Assembly (NCBI GenBank): GCA_038259155.1
Contig: JBBSPE010000025.1
Span: forward strand, 1 to 40,038
DNA: 40,038 nucleotides
Source of the DNA: JAABRT01 sp038259155
GTDB taxonomy: Bacteria > Gemmatimonadota > Gemmatimonadetes > Gemmatimonadales > Gemmatimonadaceae
Direction: 5' to 3'
Below the pieces are notes generated by a model. The model was not told the origin of the DNA. It saw only the letters and a program-made list of their open reading frames with translations, and did not search any database. Position numbers and translations under genes: made by a program. Shown here in pieces: positions 1-8,835 of the stretch (position 1 is the first letter of the stretch; each line of letters starts with the position of its first letter).

Positions 1-8
1 AGACGAAC

Positions 9-47
9 GGCCCCGGAGCGTCGGCGTATTGCCGATGCTCCGGGGCC
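9..47. terminator. Strong hairpin, possible bidirectional terminator
   Basis: A 17-bp stem with one G:U pair (arms 9-25 and 31-47) closes a 5-nt loop (26-30). It lies beyond the end of the leftward gene at 100-3381 and may also end a rightward gene outside the window. There is no long T run, so this is an intrinsic-terminator-like hairpin rather than a textbook terminator. Confidence 0.6.
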
Positions 48-61
48 GCGCCACGATGCAT

Positions 62-89
62 GCGCAGACGGCGTTGGTGCCGTCTGCGC
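62..89 (-). terminator. Hairpin just after the Asp-box propeller gene
   Basis: A perfect 11-bp stem (62-72 with 79-89) and a 6-nt loop sit 10 bp past the stop codon of the minus-strand gene that ends at 100. With the hairpin at 9-47 it makes a tandem pair. The position fits transcription termination or 3'-end protection; no U tract is visible. Confidence 0.6.
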
Positions 90-99
90 GGTGCGCGTT

Positions 100-3000
100 C
101 TACTTCCGGCTGCGCACCCAGCGATCAAACCACGCGGCAAGATCGCTCGTGTCGTCTTCGTCGTCGGTGCCGAATCCGAACCCGCCGTCACCGGCGCCTG
201 CGAGCTGCTCCACGCGCAGCGTCTGCGTCATGGTGCGGCCGCCCGCGATCACGGTGACCTTGAAGTCACCGCTGCTCACCATGCCGGCCTGACCACCACG
301 ACCGCCGCGACCGCGGCCGCCACCGCCGAACGGGTTGAAGTCGTTGCCGAGCGCTTCGCGCAGCGCGGCAAACACCTGCTGCAGGCCCGCGGCATCCGGT
401 GCGCCGCCGGCACCACCGCGGCCACCGGCCGGAGCAGCCGCGTCGCCCGTCGGGAAGCTCGGCGACGGCCGTGTCTCACCGGGACGATCGTTGCGCGCGC
501 CGCCGAAGCCGCCCAATCCGCCGCGACCCCCACCGCCTCCGCCGCCACCGAAGGCACGCTGCAGACCCGCCGCACCGTCGCGCATGCTCGTGCGTGCCTG
601 CGCGATCACGTTGGCCGGGATCGTGCCGTCCTTTTCAAGCGAGTCGAGCGCCGCTTCGGTGCGACGGGCCAGCGAAATGCTGTCGCGACGCTGTGCCGGC
701 GTCAGTTCCGGCGCAGGCTCCGGCTTGCCGCGCATGTTCCACGACACGCGATGCACGCCCGGGCCACCGGGACCCGTGAGCGTGGTGAGCGTGTCGCCGA
801 GTGCATCCTGCACCACGATGCGTGCCTGACCCGAACCCTGCGCAACACGGTACCAGAGATCCGCGCCGTACTGCGGGCTCTGCGCCTCGAACAACTTGTG
901 CCCGGGGTTGCCACCGTTGATAGGCGGCTCGCCCCACTGGTACGCCGTGCGCGGCGTGAAAAAGTACGCCGTCTGCGCCATCACCTGCGCCGTGAGCTGC
1001 TGCAGTGGCGCCACGTCGGCAATCCAGATGGAGCGGCCGTGCGTGCCCGCCACGAGCTCATGGTCGCGCGGATGCACGATGAGGTCATGCACCGGCGTGC
1101 TCGGCAGCCCCGTCATGAAGCGCTGCCACGACATTCCGCGATTGAGTGACACATACACACCAACGTCCGTGCCCACGTACAGCAGATTCGGGTTGGTGGG
1201 GTCTTCGCGGATCACATGTACAAAATCCACCTGGCCACTCGGCAGATTGGCCGCGATGGACTTGAACGTGCGCCCGAAGTCCGTGGTCATGAAGACGTAC
1301 GGATTGAAGTCGTCGCGGCGATGGTCGTCCACGGTCACGTAGAACGTGCCCTCTTCGGCGTACGAACCCTCGAGGCGCGACACGTAACCACCCGCCGGCA
1401 TGCCGGTGATGTTCTTGGTCACTTCGGTCCACGCGCCGCCGTCATTCTGCGTTACCCATACGCGGCCGTCGTCGGTGCCTGCGTACAGAATGCCCGGGCG
1501 GATCGGCGACTCGTTGAGCGAGACGATGGTACCGAACGTCTCGGCGCCGGTGACGTCCGGCGTGATGCCTCCGGTGGTGCGCAAGGCGACGTCGAGCTTC
1601 GCGCTGTCGGCGTACGACAGTTCGGGCGAAATGAGGAACATGTCATCGCCACGCTTCACACTCTTGAGCACACGATTGGCGCCGAAGTACAGCGTCATCG
1701 GATTGTGCTTTGAGATCAGGTACGGCGTGTTCCAGTTCCAGCGCAGGTTCAGGTCAATGGAGTCCTGCTTCTGCTTCTCGCGCACGGCCGCAATTCGACG
1801 ACGCATGTCCGCGGTTTCCGGCTTGCTGTCATCACCGCGAATCTCGGCGATGCTGTCGTTCCAGTCGGCGTAGGCGTCGCGCCAGTTGGGCTTGCTGAGT
1901 GCACTGCGTGAACCAGCCGCGTAGTCGTAGCGACCCATGTTGCCGCCCTGCGACGTGGAGTACAGGATGTTGGAATCCGTCCAGTCCTGCTGCGTGACGA
2001 ATCCGTCACCGCCGCCAACGTTGTGCCACATGGCGTTGGTGATCGCACCCTGCTTGCGGCGGCTGGGCCCGCACCAGGAGCCGTTGTCCTGCAGACCGCC
2101 GCACACGCGGTAGGGGACCTGCATGTCCACGGAGATGTTGTAGAACTGTCCGAGCGCGAACGTATTCATGAAGTCCCACGTACCGCCACCGTCGAGCGTC
2201 ATGCTCACGCCACCGTCATCACCCACGATGATGCGCTGCGGATCCTTGGGGTCGATCCACATGGCGTGATGGTCCACATGAATGCCCACGGTGGTGTTGC
2301 CGGCCGTCTTGCCGCCGTCACGCGAGTACTTCACCGGCGTGGACGACCAGAACACGACGTCCGGGTTGGTGGGGTCCACGCGCACCTGATTGTAGTAGAA
2401 GGGGCGCGTGTTCTCGGGATTGCGGTATTCCCACGTTTTGCCGCCGTCGGCCGAGCGGTACAGACCGCTGGGGCGCTTCTGCGCCGCGACGCCCTTGGTC
2501 GGTTTGGGATTGGGCGCGGTGTCGGCCTCCACCAGCGTGTACATGACGTCGGGGCTGCTCTGCGCGATGGCGATGCCGATGCGCCCTTTGGTGGTTTCCG
2601 GGAACCCGCCGCCCTTCACCTCGGTCCACGTCTCGCCGCCGTCTGTGCTCTTCCAGAGCGCCGAGCCGGGTCCGCCAGAGTTCAGGAAGTAGGGGCCACG
2701 CACGCGCTGGTAGCTGGCCGCCCACAGCACGTCCGGGTTGCGCGGGTCGAGTTGCACGTCCACGAAGCCGGTCTTGTCGTCGATGAACTTGGTGATCTTC
2801 CAGGTTTTGCCGCCGTCCACGGTTTTGTAGAGGCCGCGTTCCTTATTGGCCCCCCAGGCGTGGCCGAGCGCGGCCACCCAGACAATGTCTGGATTGCTTG
2901 GGTGCACCTGCACCCGCGCAATGTGCCGTGTCTCTGCCAACCCCATGAAGAGCCACGACTTACCGCCGTCGGTGGACTTGTAGACGCCACCACCGGGAGA

Positions 3001-3381
3001 GATGGAGTTGCGCGTGTTCGGCTCGCCGGTGCCCACGTAAATCACGTTCGTGTCCGACGGGGCGATCGCGATATCGCCGCCGGCGGCCACCCGCGCCGTA
3101 TCCAGCACTGGATAGAACGTCGTGCCGCCGTTGATCGTCTTCCACACGCCACCGGCCGCCGTGGACACGTAGAAGGTGCGCGACGGCGAGGCAATGCCCT
3201 CGACGTCCGTGATCCGGCCGGACATGTTGGCCGGTCCGATGTTGCGCCACGGCAGCGCGCGGATGGTCTGTTCGATGGCGGCCGAGTCGGCGGGTGGAGC
3301 CATGGGCCCCTGGGCCGCCAGCGGCGCCGCCGCAGCGAGCAGGCCGAGGGTGAGCCAGGAGGTACCGGAAATGCGTCGCAT
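100..3381 (-). CDS. Secreted VPS10/sortilin-like Asp-box (BNR) propeller protein
   Basis: A 1093-aa exported protein. The start at 3381 was chosen because it opens directly into a signal peptide (MRRIS, hydrophobic leucine/alanine run, LAAQ cleavage region); the frame is open further upstream but that stretch is not protein-like. The N-terminal two thirds hold repeated Asp-box motifs (STDGGKSW, TVDGGKTW, STDGGETW, SADGGKTW), the signature of BNR/VPS10-type beta-propellers often annotated as 'WD40/YVTN/BNR-like' or 'glycosyl hydrolase'. Near the C-terminus is a low-complexity run of about eight glycines followed by Gly/Arg/Pro-rich sequence, then an acidic patch (DDEDD) and a short tail. Such proteins are abundant in Gemmatimonadota and Bacteroidota; the substrate is unknown and no hydrolase active site can be assigned. 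It is divergent from the TonB-like gene at 3629 and followed by two hairpins. Confidence 0.9.
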   Translation of the reverse strand: MRRISGTSWLTLGLLAAAAPLAAQGPMAPPADSAAIEQTIRALPWRNIGPANMSGRITDVEGIASPSRTFYVSTAAGGVWKTINGGTTFYPVLDTARVAAGGDIAIAPSDTNVIYVGTGEPNTRNSISPGGGVYKSTDGGKSWLFMGLAETRHIARVQVHPSNPDIVWVAALGHAWGANKERGLYKTVDGGKTWKITKFIDDKTGFVDVQLDPRNPDVLWAASYQRVRGPYFLNSGGPGSALWKSTDGGETWTEVKGGGFPETTKGRIGIAIAQSSPDVMYTLVEADTAPNPKPTKGVAAQKRPSGLYRSADGGKTWEYRNPENTRPFYYNQVRVDPTNPDVVFWSSTPVKYSRDGGKTAGNTTVGIHVDHHAMWIDPKDPQRIIVGDDGGVSMTLDGGGTWDFMNTFALGQFYNISVDMQVPYRVCGGLQDNGSWCGPSRRKQGAITNAMWHNVGGGDGFVTQQDWTDSNILYSTSQGGNMGRYDYAAGSRSALSKPNWRDAYADWNDSIAEIRGDDSKPETADMRRRIAAVREKQKQDSIDLNLRWNWNTPYLISKHNPMTLYFGANRVLKSVKRGDDMFLISPELSYADSAKLDVALRTTGGITPDVTGAETFGTIVSLNESPIRPGILYAGTDDGRVWVTQNDGGAWTEVTKNITGMPAGGYVSRLEGSYAEEGTFYVTVDDHRRDDFNPYVFMTTDFGRTFKSIAANLPSGQVDFVHVIREDPTNPNLLYVGTDVGVYVSLNRGMSWQRFMTGLPSTPVHDLIVHPRDHELVAGTHGRSIWIADVAPLQQLTAQVMAQTAYFFTPRTAYQWGEPPINGGNPGHKLFEAQSPQYGADLWYRVAQGSGQARIVVQDALGDTLTTLTGPGGPGVHRVSWNMRGKPEPAPELTPAQRRDSISLARRTEAALDSLEKDGTIPANVIAQARTSMRDGAAGLQRAFGGGGGGGGRGGLGGFGGARNDRPGETRPSPSFPTGDAAAPAGGRGGAGGAPDAAGLQQVFAALREALGNDFNPFGGGGRGRGGRGGQAGMVSSGDFKVTVIAGGRTMTQTLRVEQLAGAGDGGFGFGTDDEDDTSDLAAWFDRWVRSRK

Positions 3382-3628
3382 GGGGCCCTGAGGTAGGCGG
3401 GGAACGAGTGACCGGCGTCGCATCCGCGCACGCCGGTTGGTCGAACCTTGTGCTACGGACCACAATCCGCCACCGTTGAGGGTCGGCTGGATGGTGGAAA
3501 TCGTCGGTTCGCGGCAACAATCCGTCGTTTCATCCCTTCCCCTCGTGGTGCGCCGCGAGAATGCCCCATATTGATTGTGCGGTCCGGTCCGAGACCGACC
3601 CTGCAAGGCCCTCACCTGGAGCTCCACG

Positions 3629-4384
3629 GTGTCCACCGCACACGACGCGGGACACATCCCCGGCGGCACGCGAGGATTCACCCTCCTCGAGTCGGGCCGT
3701 GTATTGGGCGCAGGAGGCGTGGCGCGCACGTCGTTCGGCATGATCTTGCATGTGAGCCTGTTTTCGGCCCTCGTGGTCGCCACGTCGCTCGACTACCGCC
3801 ACGCGCAGGACGAGATACCCTTTGTGGAGGAGGAGGCGCGGCCGCTGTACCTCGCGCCCACCAAGACGGAGGTGTCCTGGCCGTCGGAGGAGCGCACGAG
3901 CCAGACGGTCGCGTCCGCTGTGGAGACTGGCGACGGTGACCCGGCGCCCACCTCCAGCAGTACCGTGGAGGCGGTGGGCGACGACGAGGTGCAGGAAGTC
4001 ACGATTCCGGCGCCGGCCGTGGAAGAGTTCGTGCTCACCGAAATCGAAGTGGACTCGGCCGTCACCACCGACCCGTCCAGCGGCGGCCCCGCGTATCCCA
4101 TTCCGCTGCTCGATGCGCACATCGAAGGCGAAGTGCTGGCCCGCTTCATTGTGGACACCACCGGGCGCGCCGACCCCAAGTCGTTCATTGCGCTGCAGTC
4201 GTCGCATTCCGGCTTCACGAGTGCTGTGCGCGACGCGTTGCCGCTCATGAAGTTCCGGCCGGCACGGCTCAAGGGGGCGGCGGTGGCGCAACTGGTGGTG
4301 CAGAGCTTTGCGTTCCGCATCAATCTTCCCGTGGTCGACACCGTCTACCTGAACGGCGTGGATACGCTCACCGCGAAGCGGTAG
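3629..4384 (+). CDS. TonB-like energy transducer protein
   Basis: About 251 aa from a GTG start, chosen because GGAG (3618-3621) lies 7 bases upstream; the frame is open to 3575 without a better site. A single transmembrane helix at about residues 36-54 (FGMILHVSLFSALVVATSL) is followed by an acidic, Pro/Glu/Ser-rich periplasmic linker rather than the usual Pro-Lys spacer. The last ~95 residues look like a TonB C-terminal domain (YPIPLLDAHIEGEVLARFIVD, then a KFRPA-type segment). The family couples proton motive force from ExbB/ExbD to outer-membrane receptors; no exbBD or receptor is in the window, so the partner is unknown. The next gene begins 3 bp after the stop, implying co-transcription. 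Confidence 0.75.
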   Translation: MSTAHDAGHIPGGTRGFTLLESGRVLGAGGVARTSFGMILHVSLFSALVVATSLDYRHAQDEIPFVEEEARPLYLAPTKTEVSWPSEERTSQTVASAVETGDGDPAPTSSSTVEAVGDDEVQEVTIPAPAVEEFVLTEIEVDSAVTTDPSSGGPAYPIPLLDAHIEGEVLARFIVDTTGRADPKSFIALQSSHSGFTSAVRDALPLMKFRPARLKGAAVAQLVVQSFAFRINLPVVDTVYLNGVDTLTAKR

Positions 4385-4387
4385 CCG

Positions 4388-5563
4388 TTGCGACTCCCCT
4401 CTGCTTCGCTGTTCGCGCTGTTCCTCGTCGCCTGTGGCACAACCGGCGACGTCCCGCGTGATGACACGGCGACCGCTGACACCGGTCCCACGCAAGTACG
4501 CGTCGCCACGTTCAACATCTTCGAACTCGGCGAGGCCAAGCTCGACGCGCGCGATAGCAGCGGCGCGCTGGGCACGCTGCGCGGTACGCCGCAGATTCGT
4601 GCGGCCGCCGAGATCATTCGCGAGGTACGGCCGGACATCATCCTGCTCAATGAGATCGACGCGCCGCCTGGCGATCCCATGCTGCCGGCGCGCCGATTCG
4701 CCGACGAGTTCCTGGCGACCGGTCCGGATTCGATGCGCTACCCGTACGTCTACTCCGCGCACACCAACACCGGCGACCTCTCCGGTTATGACCTGAACCA
4801 CGATGGCGTGGTGGCCACAGCCGCCGACGTGGGCACGCGCACCTACGGCGACGACAGCTGGGGCTTTGGCACGTATCCGGGGCAGTACGGCATGGCGATT
4901 CTCTCGCGCTATCCCATCGACACGGCGTCCATTCGCACCTTTGCGCGCTTCTCGTGGCAGGAGCTGCCCAACGCACACATGCCACCGGGCTGGTTTGCTG
5001 ATTCCATGCGCGCGCAGGTGCGCCTGTCGAGCAAGTCGCACTGGGACGTGCCGATTGTGATTGGCACCGACACGCTGCACCTGCTGGCCAGCCATCCCAC
5101 ACCACCCGTGTTCGACGGCGACGAAGACCGGAACGGGCGACGCAACTACGACGAGGTGGGATTCTGGACGCACTACCTCGACAACAGCACCGCCATTCGC
5201 GATGATCGCGGCGCTTCGGGCGGCTTGGCGCGTGGTGCGGCGTTCGTGATTCTTGGCGATTTGAACGCGCCGCCGGATCAGGTGGACTCGCGGTACGGCG
5301 AGAGTGCTGAGCCGGCGATCATGCAGCTGCTGCGCGACGCGCGCATACAGGATCCGGCGCCGGTCACGGGGCGGCCGACGGCGTTCTTCAACGCGGGCAC
5401 GCGGGCGGATTATGTGTTGCCCTCGGCAGCGCTGCGCGTGCTGGACGGTGGGGTGATCTGGCCGGATTCCACGGTGGACTCGGCGGGCGCGGCGCGGGCG
5501 GCGTTGGCGTCGGATCACCGAATGGTGTGGGTGGACGTTGGGGTACCGTTTGTGGGGCGGTGA
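4388..5563 (+). CDS. Lipoprotein of the endonuclease/exonuclease/phosphatase superfamily
   Basis: 391 aa from TTG at 4388, three bases after the TonB-like stop. This start gives a complete lipoprotein signal with an LVAC lipobox within the first 20 residues. Superfamily active-site motifs are visible: the metal-ligand Glu in LLNEID (E89), GDLN (D291, N293) and the terminal SDHR (D376, H377). The domain hydrolyses phosphodiester or phosphomonoester bonds (nucleases, sphingomyelinases, inositol phosphatases). The lipid anchor places it on an envelope surface, so extracellular DNA or phosphoesters are plausible substrates, but the exact one cannot be read from sequence. The pairing with a TonB-like protein suggests scavenging (inference). 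Confidence 0.85.
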   Translation: MRLPSASLFALFLVACGTTGDVPRDDTATADTGPTQVRVATFNIFELGEAKLDARDSSGALGTLRGTPQIRAAAEIIREVRPDIILLNEIDAPPGDPMLPARRFADEFLATGPDSMRYPYVYSAHTNTGDLSGYDLNHDGVVATAADVGTRTYGDDSWGFGTYPGQYGMAILSRYPIDTASIRTFARFSWQELPNAHMPPGWFADSMRAQVRLSSKSHWDVPIVIGTDTLHLLASHPTPPVFDGDEDRNGRRNYDEVGFWTHYLDNSTAIRDDRGASGGLARGAAFVILGDLNAPPDQVDSRYGESAEPAIMQLLRDARIQDPAPVTGRPTAFFNAGTRADYVLPSAALRVLDGGVIWPDSTVDSAGAARAALASDHRMVWVDVGVPFVGR

Positions 5564-5620
5564 GAGGGGTGTGCATGGAGTATCCGGCAACCGTAAACCC
5601 GTAGCCGGTTTCCAGTTGTT

Positions 5621-5977
5621 GGCCTCAGGCACGGCGTCGGTCGGGCGTCGGGGGCTGGCGGTGGTGCGGCGGGGCCGCTCGGAGATCGTGGCAGTGCGTC
5701 GAGTTCGGGCACTGCTTTCGGTGTGGGTAGACGGCTGACGGTGGACGGTTGAACAGAGCATTGGGGCTCGGCTGGACGGCGACGCTGCGCTCGCCGCTAC
5801 GGCGGTGCCGCCGGATTCGTGGCTCAACCGCAGAGGCGGATGCAGGTCCACCGTCCACTGGCGGCCGTCTACCTACACCGAGAGCAGTGTGAGGGGCAGC
5901 GGGAACGCCGGAGCTCTTGGTCAGGCCCCGCCGCACCGCCGCGTGTGCAGGGCCGGACCGGCGCCGTGTCTGAGGCC
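5621..5977. repeat. MITE-like dispersed element, copy 1 (357 bp)
   Basis: Non-coding block bounded by 22-bp inverted repeats (5621-5642 and 5956-5977, two mismatches). The whole block is repeated in inverted orientation at 15115-15469. By eye the first ~200 bp are about 95% identical between copies and the remainder clearly similar but more diverged. Each half resembles the reverse complement of the other (GCAGTG... GGCCCCGCCGCACC... GACCGGCGCC), so the element is a large imperfect palindrome around an asymmetric GC-rich core (about 5765-5819). No open frame looks protein-like. It fills most of the 430-bp gap between the phosphatase-fold gene and the leftward hydrolase. Flanking GTT on both sides may be a 3-bp target duplication, but copy 2 lacks one. 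Confidence 0.85.
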
Positions 5978-5981
5978 GTTT

Positions 5982-6000
5982 ACCGTGAACCGTTCACGGT
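5982..6000 (-). terminator. Hairpin overlapping the hydrolase stop codon
   Basis: An 8-bp perfect stem (5982-5989 with 5993-6000) and 3-nt loop, in which the TGA of the minus-strand hydrolase (5994-5996) is embedded, 4 bp outside the repeat element. It may end hydrolase transcription. It could equally be part of the element's repeat-rich flank. Confidence 0.4.
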
Positions 6001-6887
6001 TTTCCCACCGACAACCGCAGTCCCCGCCCACCCCACACCTCCGCCAAAAACCCCGCAATCTGCGCGTTCATCGCCGCGTGATACGCCACCCAGTCGAACC
6101 CCGGCGGATCTTGCGACGGCGGAAACGAATCTGACGTCATCGCCTCCGGAAACGGCGTCTGGAATGCGTGGTGGCCCGCGTTGGGTACCTCCACGTGCGT
6201 GAGCTGCGCCTCAGGCCCCAACGCGCGCACAATGAACCCCGCGTGGAACGACGGCGCTGCGGTGTCGAGCGCACCCGTGAGCATCAGGATCGGTGCCCGC
6301 ACGCTGGCGAGTGATTGCGCGTCCTGAAACCAGCCAACCGCCGGCGCCAGCAGCACCAGCGCACCCACCCGGTCATCGTGCTCTACCAACACCGCACGCG
6401 ATGGACCCACGGGCTCGTCAAACTGCGTCGTGCTCGGCTGGCCGCCGGCCACCGCGAGCGCCGTGTACGCGCCAATGGAATGCCCAACTATCGCGATGCG
6501 CGACGTGTCGGCACTCGGGCCCAACGCGTCGTGAGCGAGCACCGCGTCGAGTGCGAGTCGGACGTGCCGCGGACGGTGCGCGAGCATGGCCACTGTACCC
6601 GTGAGCGAGCCATCGGAGCGGCTGTTGCCGATGTGCTCCACCAGCACCACGAGCATACCGGCGCGCGCCAGATGCCGCGCCGTTTCGCGATGGGTCCACG
6701 GTGAGCCACCCCGACCGTGACTGATCACCACCACCGGCAGGTGACCACCGAGAACTGCCGCGTCGTAGGCGCAGCTCACCGTATACGGCCCGAAGTGTTC
6801 CAGACACTCGCCAGACGCGGTGGGATAGAGCGCAGCGACCGGGAGCTGCACGCCCTGCACCGGATCATGCACCAGCAGCTCACGCAT
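5994..6887 (-). CDS. Alpha/beta hydrolase, PAF-acetylhydrolase/dienelactone hydrolase-like
   Basis: 297 aa from ATG at 6887 (MRELLVHDP), where the family-like fold begins; an in-frame GTG at 6959 would add 24 residues of poor quality and overlap the small ORF ending at 6950. The oxyanion region ISHGRGG precedes the nucleophile elbow GHSIG (S137); D208 in LTGALD and H239/H240 in NAGHHAF complete a likely Ser-Asp-His triad. The arrangement resembles predicted dienelactone hydrolases and platelet-activating-factor acetylhydrolase-like esterases. No signal peptide is seen from this start, suggesting a cytoplasmic enzyme. The substrate is unknown. It probably follows the small ORF 6950-7153 in one transcript. 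Confidence 0.8.
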   Translation of the reverse strand: MRELLVHDPVQGVQLPVAALYPTASGECLEHFGPYTVSCAYDAAVLGGHLPVVVISHGRGGSPWTHRETARHLARAGMLVVLVEHIGNSRSDGSLTGTVAMLAHRPRHVRLALDAVLAHDALGPSADTSRIAIVGHSIGAYTALAVAGGQPSTTQFDEPVGPSRAVLVEHDDRVGALVLLAPAVGWFQDAQSLASVRAPILMLTGALDTAAPSFHAGFIVRALGPEAQLTHVEVPNAGHHAFQTPFPEAMTSDSFPPSQDPPGFDWVAYHAAMNAQIAGFLAEVWGGRGLRLSVGKP

Positions 6888-6949
6888 GCCAACATGCGTG
6901 CCGGCATGTGCATCATGCGGCGCTTCGCACAAACGACGTGCGTGTGCTG

Positions 6950-7153
6950 CTACGGACACGACTGTGGCACCATGCGCGACTCCTCCGGGTCCTCTGCGAA
7001 GCGTACCGCGCGGTACACGTCCAGCTGCAGGCTCATGAGCTCGTCGCCCCGTGCCTCGCCTGCAAAATAGACCCGCCGCACCTCGAATGTGGCGCCGGGT
7101 ACGCAGAACGTGAAGCCCTTGCCCTGTGCCAGCTGCCAGTCGGGCGTATCCAC
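6950..7153 (-). CDS. Small hypothetical protein (67 aa)
   Basis: 67 aa from GTG at 7153; the frame closes at TAA 7199-7201 and contains no other good start. GGAGG lies only one base before the GTG, which is unusually tight and makes the start doubtful. The composition (aromatic residues, alternating hydrophobic strands, acidic C-terminal half) is protein-like, unlike the arginine-rich shadow frames around it. It lies 62 bp upstream of the hydrolase on the same strand and may be co-transcribed. No family recognised; it could be a spurious ORF or the tail of a decayed gene. Confidence 0.35.
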   Translation of the reverse strand: MDTPDWQLAQGKGFTFCVPGATFEVRRVYFAGEARGDELMSLQLDVYRAVRFAEDPEESRMVPQSCP

Positions 7154-7295
7154 ACCTCCGGAAACGTGGAAACCGTGACGAACCGCGCCGGTGTCACATT
7201 ACGGCGCGAATGAATGGGACCATCAGTGTAGCGCGCGGCGGAATACGTTCGTGCGGTCGCGTCGCAGTTCACTCGCAATACGGAGCACCAAATCC

Positions 7296-8561
7296 ATGCG
7301 ATTGGCCTCGCAAGTTTCTGTCATCTGCACGCTTTCCTGTTGTGGATTGCTTTCTGCGTGCCGTGCCGCCGAGGATGGGGCAAGCCCATCGACCGCGCGC
7401 GTCGTCACCGTGCGCGACAGCGCCGGCATTCGCATACTGGAATCGAACGGCACGCCCACCGAGCTCGACAGTCGGCCATCGCCATTCCTGCTCGACAGTA
7501 TTCCTGAAGTCTCGATTGGTGAAGAATCGGGCGAAGAGCTCTATTTGTTGCACCGTGTGTACGACGCGGAGCGGCTGGCAGACGGACGCATTCTGATCGG
7601 CAACAGCGGGTCGCACGAGGTCCGGGTCTACAGCGCATCCGGTGAGCATCTCAAGAACATTGGGCGAAAGGGCAGCGGCCCAGGTGAGTTTGGCGAGTAC
7701 GCCACCGTTCGCATGCTTCGCTCCGGAGACACCCTGCTTTTGGACGACACCGAGGCGCAGCGCGTGCACGTGCTCGCTCCCACGTTGGAAATCACGGGCA
7801 CGCGCCCCTTCAGGACCGCGCCGGGCGTCACGCGTCCGTTTCTTCGTGGCGCGTTTGCCGACGGAACCTGGCTTGGCGCCTCGTTCGAAAGCGGACGGCT
7901 GAATGGACCACCGGGGCAGATCATCAGGGCCACCTACGCGCTGCTGCACTACAGCGCCGACGGAGAGTTCATGGACAGCATCGGCGCCTTTCCCTCGCAG
8001 CCGCGCGTGGTGAACGAGATTCCGGGCGGCGGTTCGCACTTTCCCTTCATTCCGCTCACCGTCCCGCAGGTCGAAGCAACACGTGGCGACTCTGTGGTTG
8101 TCATGCGAGGCACCGCACCGGAGCTAGAGGTTTACGACCAGTCCGGTCTCCTCGTGCAGCTGGTGCGTTGGCCGCGCGAACGCATTCGATCCGCCGATGT
8201 GTATCCGGCGTTCAAGGAGAGCCGTCTGCGCGAGCTCGAGACGGAGCTCAATATGAGCGTGCGCGCTCGATATACCGCGCTGTACGAAAAGGACCTGCCC
8301 ATTCCCGAGTATGCGCCGCTCTACATGGGCATGATCGTGGACGACGCGCGCCGCGTCTGGTTGGAGCGCTACCGCGACGACAACGCCCAGCCCCGCATCT
8401 GGGAAGTGATCGACACCGATGGCGCCTGGCTCGGCACCGTCACCCTCCCGCCACGCTGGGCCCTCTACCGCGCCGGCACCGACTACGTGCTGGGCCGAGC
8501 GCTCGATACGCTGGGTGTTTTGCGTGTGCAGGTGTATCGCATGCAGCAGGCGATGCCGTAG
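7296..8561 (+). CDS. 6-bladed beta-propeller lipoprotein
   Basis: 421 aa from ATG at 7296, with GGAG at 7282-7285; the frame is open further upstream but only this start yields a lipoprotein signal (MRLAS, hydrophobic stretch, LLSAC with Cys22). The mature part holds NHL/6-bladed-type repeats, e.g. DAERLADGRILIGN, then GSGPGEFGEY, the Gly-Pro-Gly-Glu-Phe hallmark of this family, and later repeats such as DQSGLLVQLVRWP. Such propellers are numerous in Gemmatimonadota and Bacteroidota and are thought to act as surface or periplasmic binding proteins; no enzyme motif is visible. A hairpin at 8596-8620 may end transcription. Confidence 0.8.
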   Translation: MRLASQVSVICTLSCCGLLSACRAAEDGASPSTARVVTVRDSAGIRILESNGTPTELDSRPSPFLLDSIPEVSIGEESGEELYLLHRVYDAERLADGRILIGNSGSHEVRVYSASGEHLKNIGRKGSGPGEFGEYATVRMLRSGDTLLLDDTEAQRVHVLAPTLEITGTRPFRTAPGVTRPFLRGAFADGTWLGASFESGRLNGPPGQIIRATYALLHYSADGEFMDSIGAFPSQPRVVNEIPGGGSHFPFIPLTVPQVEATRGDSVVVMRGTAPELEVYDQSGLLVQLVRWPRERIRSADVYPAFKESRLRELETELNMSVRARYTALYEKDLPIPEYAPLYMGMIVDDARRVWLERYRDDNAQPRIWEVIDTDGAWLGTVTLPPRWALYRAGTDYVLGRALDTLGVLRVQVYRMQQAMP

Positions 8562-8595
8562 CGGGGACGTGATCGCGGTGATCGTACGCCGGCAA

Positions 8596-8620
8596 CTCCC
8601 TGCTGATCGTTCACAGGGAG
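8596..8620 (+). terminator. Hairpin downstream of the 6-bladed propeller gene
   Basis: CTCCCTG (8596-8602) pairs with CAGGGAG (8614-8620) around an 11-nt loop, 35 bp after the stop at 8561. There is no T run. The rest of the 274-bp gap up to 8836 shows nothing I can name. Confidence 0.35.
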
Positions 8621-8835
8621 AACTTCCCGTCACCAACGAGCTACGCGCGCATGATGCTGGTGGGAAGCACCCTCAGAATCGCGGCGGGTGCACCGCACAA
8701 ACATCGGACGGACCGGGCCGCGTGCCGCATGCCACGCCGGACGATCTGAGGTCACATGTCGAAATGACCCTGCGCTGCCCCGAATCGTGCTGCATGTTAC
8801 CGAAGGTGTGATTACCACGTTCTTCCGGAGTGTCC

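Noticed and set aside
3677..3691. GFTLLE near the N-terminus of the TonB-like protein, resembling a type IV pilin cleavage motif
   Set aside because: No hydrophobic pilin helix follows directly; the real membrane segment begins about 19 residues later in TonB-like arrangement.
3530..5851. 773-codon open frame on the minus strand opposite the TonB-like and phosphatase-fold genes
   Set aside because: Arginine- and histidine-rich with no domain, and exactly antisense to two genes with clear motifs. In high-GC DNA, antisense frames stay open by chance.
5621..5977. CRISPR or tandem repeat array at the element
   Set aside because: No regular repeat-spacer unit; the repetition is inverted, not direct, and there are no cas genes.
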